DNA of 49,680 bases, taken from contig JAAOMT010000360.1 in the NCBI GenBank assembly GCA_016748015.1, forward strand, positions 1 through 49,680, given 5' to 3'. Every line of letters starts with the position of its first letter. Position 1 is the first letter of the stretch. The stretch comes from Geosiphon pyriformis. Its lineage: Eukaryota > Glomeromycota > Glomeromycetes > Archaeosporales > Geosiphonaceae. Made by a program: the position numbers and the translations under genes. A model generated the notes under the pieces. It saw only the letters and a program-made list of their open reading frames with translations. It had not been told where the DNA came from and did not search any database. Shown here piece after piece: positions 22,727-33,085 of this stretch.

Positions 22727-23344
22727 TCATCCAGTTGAACCAAAACCTTGGGTTCCTCTATTGCTTTTTCCTAATTGTTCTCTTTGATTGACTAGTTGCA
22801 AACCCGAAATGTTGATTAAGGGTAGGTAAATAGCTTGGGCAATTTTTTCAGCATGTTCAATCTTGAATGATTTGTTAATTTCATTTTGAAGCATCACTGT
22901 AATGTCTCCAGTATATCTAGCATCAATTATTCCTCCTCTGACATTGATTCCTTTGCTTGCCAGAGAGGACTGAGAGGTAATTTGAACCATTGCTCCTGGC
23001 GGGATTTCGAGTGCAATTTTGAGGTTGATTTTTGTGAGAGATTTGGGTTTGAGAACAAAAGTATCCTTACCTGAATATCTTAGGTCATATCCAGCATCAA
23101 TTTCGTGTGCTTTTTCAGGTTTTATTCCTTGTCCATTGTTGTTGAAGTATTTAAGTTGTAAGACAGGCTGATTTTTGATAAGATAGATAAGTGTTGTTTC
23201 AATTTCTTCTATTGCTTCAGGTTCTCCAAATTCAATTTCGTTCTCATCATTTTCGCTGGGCAAGGGGATACTAAAAGCATAGCATTCAGGACACCACTGT
23301 TTATCACAAGACATAATGCATTCTTCACATAGCCTAATGTTCAT
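22727..23344 (-). CDS. Element A dUTPase domain
   Basis: Trimeric-type dUTPase (dUTP to dUMP + PPi), predicted to keep uracil out of reverse-transcribed DNA. All five motifs are visible: DAGYDLRY (1), SQSSLASKG (2), GGIIDARYTGDITVMLQN (3, retaining Asp and the catalytic Tyr), AEKIAQAIYLPL (4) and the P-loop-like RGTQGFGSTG (5). The 205-residue open stretch starts with a Cys cluster (CEECIMSCDKQWCPEC). It lies between protease and RT and in the same frame as the protease. The frame is uninterrupted even though the neighbouring RT is full of stops. dUTPases are known in several retroviruses and, from memory, in some basidiomycete Metaviridae; they are unusual in Ty3/gypsy elements generally. 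Whether the domain is still active is unknown. Confidence 0.93.
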   Translation of the reverse strand: MNIRLCEECIMSCDKQWCPECYAFSIPLPSENDENEIEFGEPEAIEEIETTLIYLIKNQPVLQLKYFNNNGQGIKPEKAHEIDAGYDLRYSGKDTFVLKPKSLTKINLKIALEIPPGAMVQITSQSSLASKGINVRGGIIDARYTGDITVMLQNEINKSFKIEHAEKIAQAIYLPLINISGLQLVNQREQLGKSNRGTQGFGSTG

Positions 23345-23371
23345 TTGCTCTAATCATTGAATTTGAGCTTC

Positions 23372-24688
23372 TTAAGTTGGGTAGGTGTAACTTGCAATTT
23401 GGTGGTAGACTTCTACTTCGTCTTCATAATCGAATCCAGCTAATTCCATGGTGTATTCAATGTATTCTGCTTCTTTCATTTGGCAAACATCTTCTTTGGT
23501 AGCTTTATTAATTAATGCCATTGCTAGGTTGAAAATCATCTCAGCATCATGGAAATAGTAATAAAGTTTGTTGAGAGCACTGTTGTATGCCGCATTAAAG
23601 GGTGTTCCTCTTTTTACTTTTTCTGAAATTGATAAAGCATATTGGCAGATCTGATTGTAGACTCCTCCTCTCATGGCTACATCAATCTAATTGCATTCTT
23701 CTGGTAGCATATTTCTATAAGTCAAACAAGAGGTGTTGTCCCATTTTCTGCTCCTTTTTATTAGATGGCCCCATCATTCTCTGTGGCAAGCCTTGCAGTA
23801 ATAACAAGTATGATTTTCATATTCTTTTTCAGGTGAAATGCAGGCTCTTATTGACAATAATTTCTTGTGGCAGTCCTTACATTTAAGGGGAATATAGGGG
23901 CATTGTTTTCTTGGTTTAGGTTTTGAGTAAGAGATATTCCATTCAGAGGTTTTGGGTTCAGAGTGTGGGGTAAAATGTTCTTGTTCTGTTTCATCAGCCC
24001 AGTTGGACATTGATCCAAGAGCCATAAATGTTTCAATGAGGGGTTTTTCCTCTTCCGGTTTGAATTCAAAAGCTAGGGCTTTTTCAGAGTGTTTGTTGAA
24101 TGTACCACAAATGGCAGGTACCCAGGCGTGTTGTCCTTGGTAGGAGATTGTTAACTCTTGTGTTTCCCAATTCAGATTAGCATTGGCTTTTTGAAGCCAA
24201 TCATTTCCGACGAGAGCTTAGTACTGGAGTGTGTCCATTACAAAAACTTTGACTGGAATGGTGATTCCATCAAGAGTGAATGGAAAATTGTCAATTTCTC
24301 TTACTGGGGTCTTTTTCATGCCATCAGCAGTGACGATTACTGTTTGAGCTGGTCGGTCAACATTTTTTTTCAACTGTTGCATTAACTGATAGGTGATAAT
24401 GCTTCCGGCAGATCCACTGTCTAGGATCAAGCGAATTGTCTTTCCTTCAACTTTGGCTTCAATGTACATGGCCATGATTGCTTTTTGTTCATTGGCAGCT
24501 GCATTGCTAAGCAGAAATGGTGACTTATTTGCTTCGAATTCAAAAGGGAATATATCTGAAAGGTTAGCATTTTCAGTGATTCTGGCTGGTGGAATTGTGG
24601 TGGAAGTATAGGAAGGGTTTTGTTGTTGTTGTGCTGCAGCTCTACTTTCTATGAGTGCAGTATGATGAAAATCCTGTTCTTCCAGCAT
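23372..24688 (-). pseudogene. Element A protease and Cys-rich modules
   Basis: Aspartic protease near 24380-24480 (EGKTIRLILDSGSAGSIITY, catalytic D-S-G), continuing to ALVGNDWLQKA after an in-frame TAA. Then a zinc-ribbon-like module at about 23770-23900: CPYIPLKCKDCHKKL followed by HTCYYCKACHRE. Next is a helical segment (23372-23674) ending near the dUTPase. All are in one frame; stops lie at about 24215, 23771 and 23690. The Cys pairs are not part of a standard Ty3/gypsy protein and their role is unknown. Confidence 0.8.
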
Positions 24689-25009
24689 TATTAAATAACT
24701 GGGTTGAGTGTGGTAGTGGTTGGGTCTTGGTTGAGTGGTATTTCAGGGAACCAATTGGTTGTTCAAACTGATTCTATTGTTGTTTACTTGGTATCGGTTT
24801 GGTGGTGTGAATTGATTTTGTGTAATCAGTCTTCGAGCAGGTACTTGATAATGTTGTGTGGGTGGTTGTTGGTATTGCTGTTGGATTGACTGTGAGGCTG
24901 GCTGATAATAGTTATTTTGGTATTGGGGTCTTGGTGGATAGTAAACTGGTGGTGGTAGTTGATAATAAGATTGCTGTGATGGAGGGTAACGTTGATTACT
25001 TCTATTTTG

Positions 25010-26508
25010 TTGGTCTCATTATGGCTTTCTGCAATCTCTTTTCCAGTGGCCAGAGATTCCACAGTAATGGCAATTCTGAGGCTGGTTATTGGAAAGTAGT
25101 GCAAAGTTATTTTGATTTCGTCTTTGGGGTGGTTGATATTTTTGGAGTTGCTGTTGTTGTTGATTGGTGAAATAGTTTTCAACCTTCTTTGTGAGTTGGT
25201 CAATTTTTTCTTCAGCTGCTGAGCTGGTTTCTCCAATTGCCAAATTTACAAGTTTTGTGCAATTGGCCTTTTCCATGGCCATTTTGTATCTTTTCGCATG
25301 CTGTATGGCAGAGTTTAAATCTTCTGGCGCATGTGGGCAAACCTTTTTAATTAGTTTATCTTTTAGACCAGTGATAAATTGATCCAAGATTTGAGCATCG
25401 GAATAATAATTGTTTGTTTCGAGTTGGCGAATTTGTCTGAGAAGTTTGTTGAATTTCTCAATATAAGTTATAACAGATTCGGAGGGTTCTTGTTTGATAT
25501 TTCGAAAACGATTATGAAAGGTGATAGAAGTATTATTGTCGGTGAACTGTTCAAGGAAGGCTGCCTTGAAAGCATTCCAATCATTGAATGGGACAGCCAA
25601 GTTTTCAAACCATTCTCCTGCTGTTCCTTTGAGAAAGTAGGAAATTGTTCTTAACATTCTGGCAGTATTCCATCCATTTGTATCTCCAGCTTTAATAACT
25701 TGGTCGAGCCATTCTTGGGGACTGGTCTCAATGTCTTTTCTATTAAATTCAGGGATTTTTGTGATGTATGTGTCATTTCATTTTCTTCATTTTCACTGTC
25801 TATTGATTCTTCTTCAAATATTTCTGGTTCGTTTTCTTCGTTTGCTGCTGTCTCAGAGTGTTCACATTGATTTTCAGCTAGAAAGTCAAGGAGATTGGAA
25901 CTAGTTTGAAGGGGTTTTTGTTGTCTGGTGGGACTTCTGAGTGATGTAAAATCTTCTGGTCTTGCAAATCGATTCAAGGGTGAATTAGGTGTTTGTGCTT
26001 GTGCAAGTGAAGTTGGAAAAGGTGTAATAGTAAGTGGAAGTTTTGAACTGGTTCTTTGTTCAGGTGTTTGTAAATGTTTGGCAGTTGTTTTCAGTAGTGT
26101 TGGAGTATTTGGGATGGTTCTTGAATATTGCTCTAATTTGTTTTTGTCTTTGTTACTTGTTTTTGTTTCTAATTCAAAATCAATAGTATATTGAGACTGC
26201 ACTAGATATGTTTCTTCACAGTATTTGATAATGTTAAAATTAAGTTCGTGAAAGTAAGTGATAAGTGTTTCACTGTTAAAGTCTTCAGTTCCCAACTGTG
26301 AATAGTGTGCTAAATTATTGTAAAAGTTGCTTCTAACTTCTGAGATATTGTAATTTCCAAAAAAATAATTGTTGATGTGGTTTTCAATGTATTGGTATAC
26401 TGATTTTTTGACAACTTCAATTCCGTCTGGAATGTTGAATCTTTGCTTGCAGTGGGTGTAAATTGATTGGTAATACTCTAGAGTTGTTGTGTCTGGTGTG
26501 GTCGCCAC
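25010..26508 (-). pseudogene. Element A gag
   Basis: Starts near 26508 (GTG; ATTPDTTTLEYYQS) shortly after the PBS. The N-terminal 285 residues are in one frame. A one-base frame change near 25770 leads to the capsid part (FKAAFLEQF, YIEKFNKLLRQI, DQFITGLKDKLI) at 25019-25657, ending in a zinc knuckle CHYCGISGHWKRDC (C-x2-C-x4-H-x4-C, intact). It was a single gag before the lesion. Confidence 0.85.
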
Positions 26509-26540
26509 TTTGAATTTGTTGTTGCTGTGTTATTTCCGTG

Positions 26541-26551
26541 GGAGAGCACCA
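26541..26551 (-). promoter_or_regulatory. Candidate primer-binding site of element A
   Basis: On the element strand TGGTGCTCTCC begins two nt after the 5' LTR end. It shares TGGTGCTC with the corresponding site in element B. Confidence 0.5.
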
Positions 26552-26553
26552 AA

Positions 26554-27536
26554 TGTTACCAGAGGTTTTTGGTCTTTTTTCTTAAATGTTGTCAATGCTT
26601 GTTTGCTGTGAATTCACGTTTTCTGGATGTGGTTGAACCTCCAATAACTGAATTTATCTTCAAATTATCTCCTATAATTTGAACTGTTAGGCTTATAAGT
26701 GGAATGGCCAATTCTGTACCAGTTACTTTATGTAGTTACGTTGTAGTAAATGTTAACTCTTTCCCAGGAATTGCTCATCTGGAAGCTCACTAAAATGTAT
26801 AGTTACTTTGCTGTGAAAGTCAACTCTTCTACAGAAATCTTGTCTGTAGACTACCCTAATAATTGTAAAAAGAAAAGAAAAGAAAAAAATAAAAGAAATG
26901 TAAAAGAAATAGAATTCTGTCAAGGGAAACGTTTTCTATCCAGGTCTGGAGTCACTAACAGTTTACTGAAATTGGTAGCTAATCAATTTCAAAATGTTAG
27001 TTGGGTTTTTGAGGATTTTCCAAGTGCAATAATTTAAAGAGTTTTGGTTTTTTGAATTATTTGATATTTATTTCTTTTTGTGTGTGTAAGAATGGTTCTA
27101 AGTGATAAATCTAAAGTAAGATACATTTTCTCAAAAAAAAAAGCTCTTCTTTTATATAACTTGTCATAACACTATTCTATGAACTTGAACTTTGTTATTT
27201 TCTACAATTTCGCTGAACTAAAGATATATTTTGGCAAACTACAAGTTATTTCTGCGAACTATTAGATATTTTGGTGAACTATTAATTATTTTGGCAAATT
27301 TCTATAAATTTCGGCAAACTTTTGAATGTTACATAGTTCGGGGTATTGCATGATTGATCATTGCAATTAGGTTACATTTGTGTTGTGTACAATTTGGGTT
27401 ATTAATTAAATGATAATTTCAGACATTTTTGCTAATGTAATAAGTGATAATTTGAAATGATAATATATGCTAATTAATGATAGGAATTATAAGATAATTT
27501 TATGCTAAATAATATCTTTAATTTCATCTGATAACA
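26554..27536 (-). repeat. 5' LTR of element A
   Basis: About 983 bp; in element orientation it starts TGTTATCAGATG at 27536 and ends GGTAACA at 26554. It carries the same 20-bp tandem repeats (about 27208-27328). CpG-type differences from 9630-10601 go both ways, showing that both copies have decayed since insertion. Confidence 0.95.
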
Positions 27537-27540
27537 TTAC

Positions 27541-28700
27541 CATGATTTTATTAACTCTGTATTTTATCTCTACTGGTTTTAACACCAACTCTTTTCCAAT
27601 TACTAAATGATCCAAAATCATCTTGTGAAAAAGCCAATCTAGAATGCTCTTAATCATGCTTCTTTTGTCAAAACTGAAATTTTTTATCCATTTCTTGATT
27701 GCCTTCTTGATAGTCATATCTTTGGTAATCTTAGATTTATAATATTTGGACTTTTTATATTTTTTTTTGACCAATGACAAATGTTTAATAGTTTTTAGCA
27801 AACTAGTACTATTTTGAATCATAAAATCAATCCTAAAAGCTTTCTTGTTATCAATCTTAGACCACTTTTCAAAAAGGTAACTATACTCAAACTTGTTGTC
27901 CACACCTAATACCTTTGTAATCTTCACAATCAGCAATTTCAATCCAAGAAATTTAGAAAACTGCCTACCTTTCAAATACTCAAACTTACTGAACTAACAT
28001 TTAAAAAAAACAGCATTTGCTAAAACCATTATTGTCTTCCTTACTTCATCCCACATAGCATTTAAATTGCCATGAGTCTTTGCATTTACAAATTTATCTT
28101 TTACCACCAACAGATTAGATAATATGCAATTTTTGAAGCATGCTCATTTGGTGGCATCTACTTCTTTAATATTAAACTTCTAATAATCTTTGTTTACCTA
28201 CTTTCAAATACTATTCAAGTATGCATTCAAGAAACTTCTCAATTCTACCAAAATCAAAACAGTCTTATAATCTATATTAAAAAAATCAGACATGGTGCCA
28301 ATTTCATGCATTATAACTATTAAAAGCAAATTTTTACTGACAAAAATGTAATCAATGACCTTATTAACTCTCTTGAAATTACTCCAAGTAGAAGATTTGA
28401 CTAAAAAGTGTTCCTTAAGTGAATTTATAAGACTTAAATTCAAGTATTTTTTGAAACTCATATTTTTTCCAGTACTATCTTCATTAAAGTTACCACCTAA
28501 AATAATAAAAAAGCTAGAATCAACTGCCTTAGAAATAACTGAATTGATACCCAAGACTTGATTAAACCACATACCAACAGACATGTCAGCATATAAATTT
28601 AAGATTGCAATTGAAAGCTTGTTTTTAAACAAAGAATGTATTGAAATTAACCAACTTGGAATCTTATTCACCTTCAAAACATGTTAAGCCAAAAAACTGT
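27541..28700 (-). pseudogene. LINE A ORF2, endonuclease and pre-RT part
   Basis: 28204-28677 keeps apurinic-endonuclease-like motifs: IILGGNFNED (Asn where GGDFN is expected) and KVIDYIFVSKN. 27537-27975 is the region before RT (DWLFHKMILDHLVIGKELVLKP), matching LINE C 38900-39000. Broken by stops near 27980-28200. Ends at the element A insertion site. Confidence 0.75.
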
Positions 28701-28749
28701 TTATAATTATGGCTACACCAGTACCAAGAAACTTTGTGTCTAAACCAGA

Positions 28750-30780
28750 AGTAAAAACTTAAACACATTCAAACTTATTTGCAATTTATGGCCGAATATT
28801 AGACCTAAATTTTGTTTTAATGATGATAGAAATCATATTATTAGAGTTTATATGCCAATGCACAATATTTTCTTGCTTAGCAGAAACATTAATGCCCTTT
28901 ATATTACAAATAGCAATTTTTCAAACAAAGTCTATTATTGAAGAGAACAAATATTAGATACCAAACCAATATTGTCTATTTTGGCCATTAGGCCCATAAC
29001 AATAACCAAAAAATTATTCATAGTTATCTTCAATTTTGAAATTATAAATTAATCAAAAATTACTGCTTTCACTATAGTCTCATCACTAGTGACTACATCT
29101 AAACCCTTACTTATCATTATATCTGCTTCTTGATTTTGTGATAAAAAAATTACCAATGGCTAACATTCAGAAGTAAACTGGGAAATCATTGGCCCAGGTG
29201 TCCAATCTCTTAGCCAGCTTATTAATATGCTCTTGAGACTGGCAAGACTGCATTCAAAAGCAACAAATCTATTATTTAGTTCTATAAACACTAGCAGAAT
29301 AGACTTCATCTTCAAAGAAAAGCCAAAACTTAACAAATTATTACCAGTAAAAAGAGGAAAGAAAGAGAACTCACCAACAACTTTTGTCTAAAAAACATCA
29401 CCAAAAAAAACAGGACAAGCTATTGATGCCAAATATTTGGCATAGATAGGTGCCAGCCTGTTTTTGTTTGCCTCTGATAACACTTTACAAAATAGATCAC
29501 TAAGAGAACTTTTTCCACTCAAGATGCATTTCAATAATGTATGACGAAATTTCTTATACTTGATACATTTGGCTAAATTCAGATGGAACCAATGCAAATT
29601 GACATTTTTTAGTACTAACATGGTTTTTATGACAGTATTTAATAATTTAGCAGAGTTAAAACAGATGACAGCACATCTGCCCTGGACATATAATACTAGA
29701 TGTTGATTAATAATACATGTTTTTCTATTTACAGAACCAATGAAGTCTTAGATATTATAGGCATTAGTTTTCACAGGCAAAGTATAGAGCAGTATCCTAT
29801 GATGATCCCTAGCATTCCATGATTCTTTGTCCAAATTTATCCTAGCAATATGCACAGCATCTTTTCTAATTAGAATAAACCAATTTGCTGTGACCAAATC
29901 AGCTTGATTTAATTGCTTAAATTCAATTACAGCCTTCTGCCAAAGTTTTACCAACTGCATTTTGATTAACCTAATTAATTCAAACTCAATTAGTGCAACA
30001 TACACAGTCTTATCTTATGTTTCAATTGGAATTTTTTTTACCACCACAGCTTGATCTAAATACTTAACAGATTTTTTAAAATTGGTGTTTACTAAAATTT
30101 TTGCTATCTTTGTTATTTTTGTTATATTAGAAGCTTAAGCCAAGCTTAATTTGGAAGTAAACATTGCTTTAATAATTCCAGCAAATTTTGAGAAAGTAGA
30201 AGCTCTTCCAAAACCATTGACTTTTAAAAACAATCTTCTGATAACTATAAGCTTCTCCTAAAAAAATTTTCCAATAATTTTATTTAAAGCAAAGAATTTT
30301 CTAACAAAAACATTGACCAAGTTTTTAAAAAGAGGGAAAGTGTCAAAAAAGCATCTAACAGAATATTATTATCATCATTATTGCTTAAGAAATCAATTTT
30401 CCTTAATGGTTTTCTTAATGCTTTCTTGGTTTATACTCATAAGCCTTTAAGCATTTGATCAGAATTACTTTTAACAAAGGCACCACTTTTACCATAGACA
30501 AAACTGGTTTCTTTAACCAAACATTCTTCCTCCATGTTAATACTGTCAGATTTGATAGTATTACCAGTCTTAAAACTCTATAAGTAACCACCTATTTCTT
30601 TAGCAGAAACCTTTTTATTGCCAATATTATTAACCAAAGCTCTTTTTTTTCTTTTTTTCCTTGACATAACAGTTTTAAAGCCAGCAACTGAACCAGAATT
30701 TTTAACAGTCTTTTTTATAATGGCAATACTAAGACCAACAGTAGTCTCATAATCAAGTAAAAACAGTTTTAATTTATTAT
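28750..30780 (-). pseudogene. LINE A ORF1
   Basis: Fragments align with LINE C ORF1: LVKLWQKAVIEFKQLNQADLV (29748-30005) and the zinc-knuckle region (29388-29621), where KCIKYKKFRHTLLKC has Tyr in place of the second Cys. The basic N-terminal part (MSRKKRKKKRALVNN) lies near 30640. Many stops. Confidence 0.7.
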
Positions 30781-30860
30781 ATTAAATGGTAAAAAAACTT
30801 CTTTCAAAAAACTTTATGACTCTTTTTTGGGAATTTGGGATGAAAAAAAAATCAGTTATA

Positions 30861-32226
30861 ATTTTTATAATATAGTCTGATAAAAAATATATATATAAAT
30901 TTATTAAGATTGTATTTGGTTTATTATTTTTGTAAGTTTTATAATAATAAAAATAAAAACTAAATATTAAATAAGTAACTAAGCTTTAAAAACATTTTTT
31001 TGTATATTAATTAATAGTTTTTTAAAAACAAAAAATATAAAAAACAAAAAAAATACAAAATAAAATGAATATATTTTTTTCTACAATTTATAATATTCTT
31101 AAAAAACTCAAAAAAAAGAAACAATAAAACATATAAATAATTTAGTTTTATCTAGATATTTAACAATAAAGTTGGCTAAAAAAAGAATAAATATTTTTTA
31201 TATTATTAAACCTATTTATTTAATTTTAATTATAAAAAGTTTTTCTAAAGCAACTTCAATGCTAATTAAAAAATATAAGTAAAAATATATAGAATAACTT
31301 AAAAAACATCTAAACAATAATTAAAAAAAAAACAGTTTTTATTAAAATATCTTTTTAATTTTTTTAAAACATAATAAAACATTAGCATAAAAGTATTTAA
31401 CCAATTTATTTTAAAAATTAAACAAAATTTTTTGTATAAAAAAGTTTTTATAAAAAAAAAAACTAATTTATTTTGTTTTAATAATAAATACTTAATTTTA
31501 TATAAATATTTTTTGTAATTATTTATTTGAAATTAGAGCAATATTAAAAAATAATTGATAATTTTAACAAGATAATAATTTCAAACATACTAAAAAACTT
31601 TTTAAAAAGTTTATTACTGAAAATATAACTAACTTATTAAAGTAATCATCTAATAATCACTTAAATCTAATAAAAAATTTTTAAGTTATTATTAAAAAAT
31701 ATATAGAAAAATTGTAATAAATTAAAAAAATTTATAAAAAAAAAGTAACAAAATATTTCTAAATCTATTTTAATTGTATTAATAGAATTAATAAAACAAT
31801 ATTATAAAATAATAATTAAAATAAATAATAAAAGAATTTTTTATTAAATTTTTAATAAAATTATATGGTATTTAACTTTATAATAAAAGTTGTTTTATGT
31901 AATTTTGTATATTAATTAAAACATATTAATTATTTTTATATTTTTAATTTTTTTCTTATCAGACTATAATTAAAAAATTTTAAATACATAATAATTGCTT
32001 TATTATTTTTTTGTTTAATAATATTAAATTGGTTTTAAAGTTAAATAAAAACATCAAAATTAAAAAAATATTGCAAAAATATTAAATTTAATAAATTTGT
32101 TTACTAAATTTTAATAATATAAATTAATAATATTAAAAAAAAAGTATTTATATAATATAATTATTATTTTAATTATTTACAATAATTGTTTTTTATAATT
32201 TAAATATATATATTATTATTATTTTT
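30861..32226. other. Extreme A+T-rich block
   Basis: Almost pure A/T with long homopolymer runs and no frame of note. Probably transposon DNA decayed by G:C to A:T change, by analogy with the block that ends at 35640, but no specific homology is visible here. Confidence 0.5.
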
Positions 32227-32237
32227 AAGAATTTTTT

Positions 32238-33074
32238 CCGGATTCTCATTTGGCTGCTGGTTTCACTAGTAAGCGTGCTGCTGGTTTCATTAGTAAGCAT
32301 ACTGCTAACAGTCGGACATATTTCATGAAGATACTATATCATCGGCTTCCTGTAGCTATATGGAAATGGTTGTATAATAGATGTTATTCCAGCATAATAT
32401 GTCTTTATTGTGGTGATGTTGAGATCTCCAACCACATGTTTTCCTGCCCATCTGATGTTTCTGCTCGCACTTGGTTGGTTGATGTTCATGCGTCTGCTTG
32501 AGAAAATTACACTGGTTTATTTCGTTTCTCCTCATGTGTCTCACAGTTGTTGTCAATATGTGTTTCTGATGTAGTGATTAGCACGGCTTTTTGTAAAGGT
32601 TTTGTTTTTAATGATTGGTACCATGAGTTATTTTCTGTTTTTAAAGATTCCAAGATGGTGGCTCTGACTATTGTGGACTTTGTGCAAAAATTTTGTCTCA
32701 CTTTTCAGGAGGAGGTTTGGTTGGTTTGTGCCAAACACAGGTCTCTTATGGAGGGAAATGGTTTGATTCCATGTGATAGTTTTCTACCCTTTCCAGTAGT
32801 AGGCCCCCCTAAGCTACTTTCAGATGATGTGGTTAAGTTATTAGGTGTCACTGATGCTTTTGGTGTTAGTTTTGGGTTTTGTAAATATTGTCAGTTTTTT
32901 TCTGGTATAGATGATATGATTTCTGTTCATATAGGTGTATAGTGTTGTTCTGATTGGCTTGAGTGGCTGATCACGTGTAGAAAATACATGATTCATGTCT
33001 AGTTTAGATCATTTGTATGATGTATAATTCTAGGTAGCATTTGAACTTCACTCATTAAACGTAATAAAAAAAAA
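32238..33074 (+). mobile_element. LINE copy D, 5'-truncated
   Basis: Starts mid-ORF2 at GGATTCTCAT, homologous to LINE C 41637 onwards, and runs to an A-rich tail at 33064-33074. Flanked by an 11-bp duplication AAGAATTTTTT (32227-32237 and 33075-33085), which is the hallmark of target-primed reverse transcription with early stop. Coding pieces: AGFTSKRAAGF..TYFMKILYHRLPVAIWKWLY, a CLYCGDVEISNHMFSC zinc-binding-like motif, and 32547-32942, ending GIDDMISVHIGV. Only one internal stop is apparent, at 32499-32501. Confidence 0.9.
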
Positions 33075-33085
33075 AAGAATTTTTT

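Larger units (their letters stand above)
9630..27536 (-). mobile_element. Ty3/gypsy element A (dUTPase-bearing), split by element B
   Basis: Minus-strand LTR retrotransposon. LTRs lie at 26554-27536 (5') and 9630-10601 (3'), and the inner ends are TGTTA/TAACA. Excluding the nested element and an assembly duplication, it is roughly 10 kb. Order in its own direction: LTR, PBS, gag with CCHC knuckle, protease, cysteine-rich modules, dUTPase, RT-RNase H, integrase, an accessory 3' ORF, polypurine tract, LTR. The flanks TCAC (9626-9629) and TTAC (27537-27540) are a 4-bp target duplication with one C/T difference. Pol carries many stops, most one transition from Trp, Arg or Gln codons, plus a few frameshifts. 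It inserted into LINE A. The RT-before-integrase order identifies Ty3/gypsy (Metaviridae). Confidence 0.93.
27537..30860 (-). mobile_element. LINE copy A, 5' half
   Basis: Resumes LINE A beyond element A. On the minus strand: 5' UTR with CATCCCAAATTCCC (matching LINE C's CGTCCCAAATTCCT near 35680), ORF1 (about 28750-30780), then the ORF2 endonuclease and the start of RT. The 5' boundary, about 30860, is set by where similarity to the LINE C leader ends. Confidence 0.8.

Noticed and set aside
24826-25236. 136-codon frame on the minus strand overlapping the end of gag
   Set aside because: It is out of frame with gag and protease and consists of Asn/Gln/His-rich repeats from the gag tail region; no independent gene supported.
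27505-27975. A single 156-codon gene at the LINE A/element A border
   Set aside because: It is a chimeric reading: LINE A ORF2 residues running into the first bases of the element A LTR.
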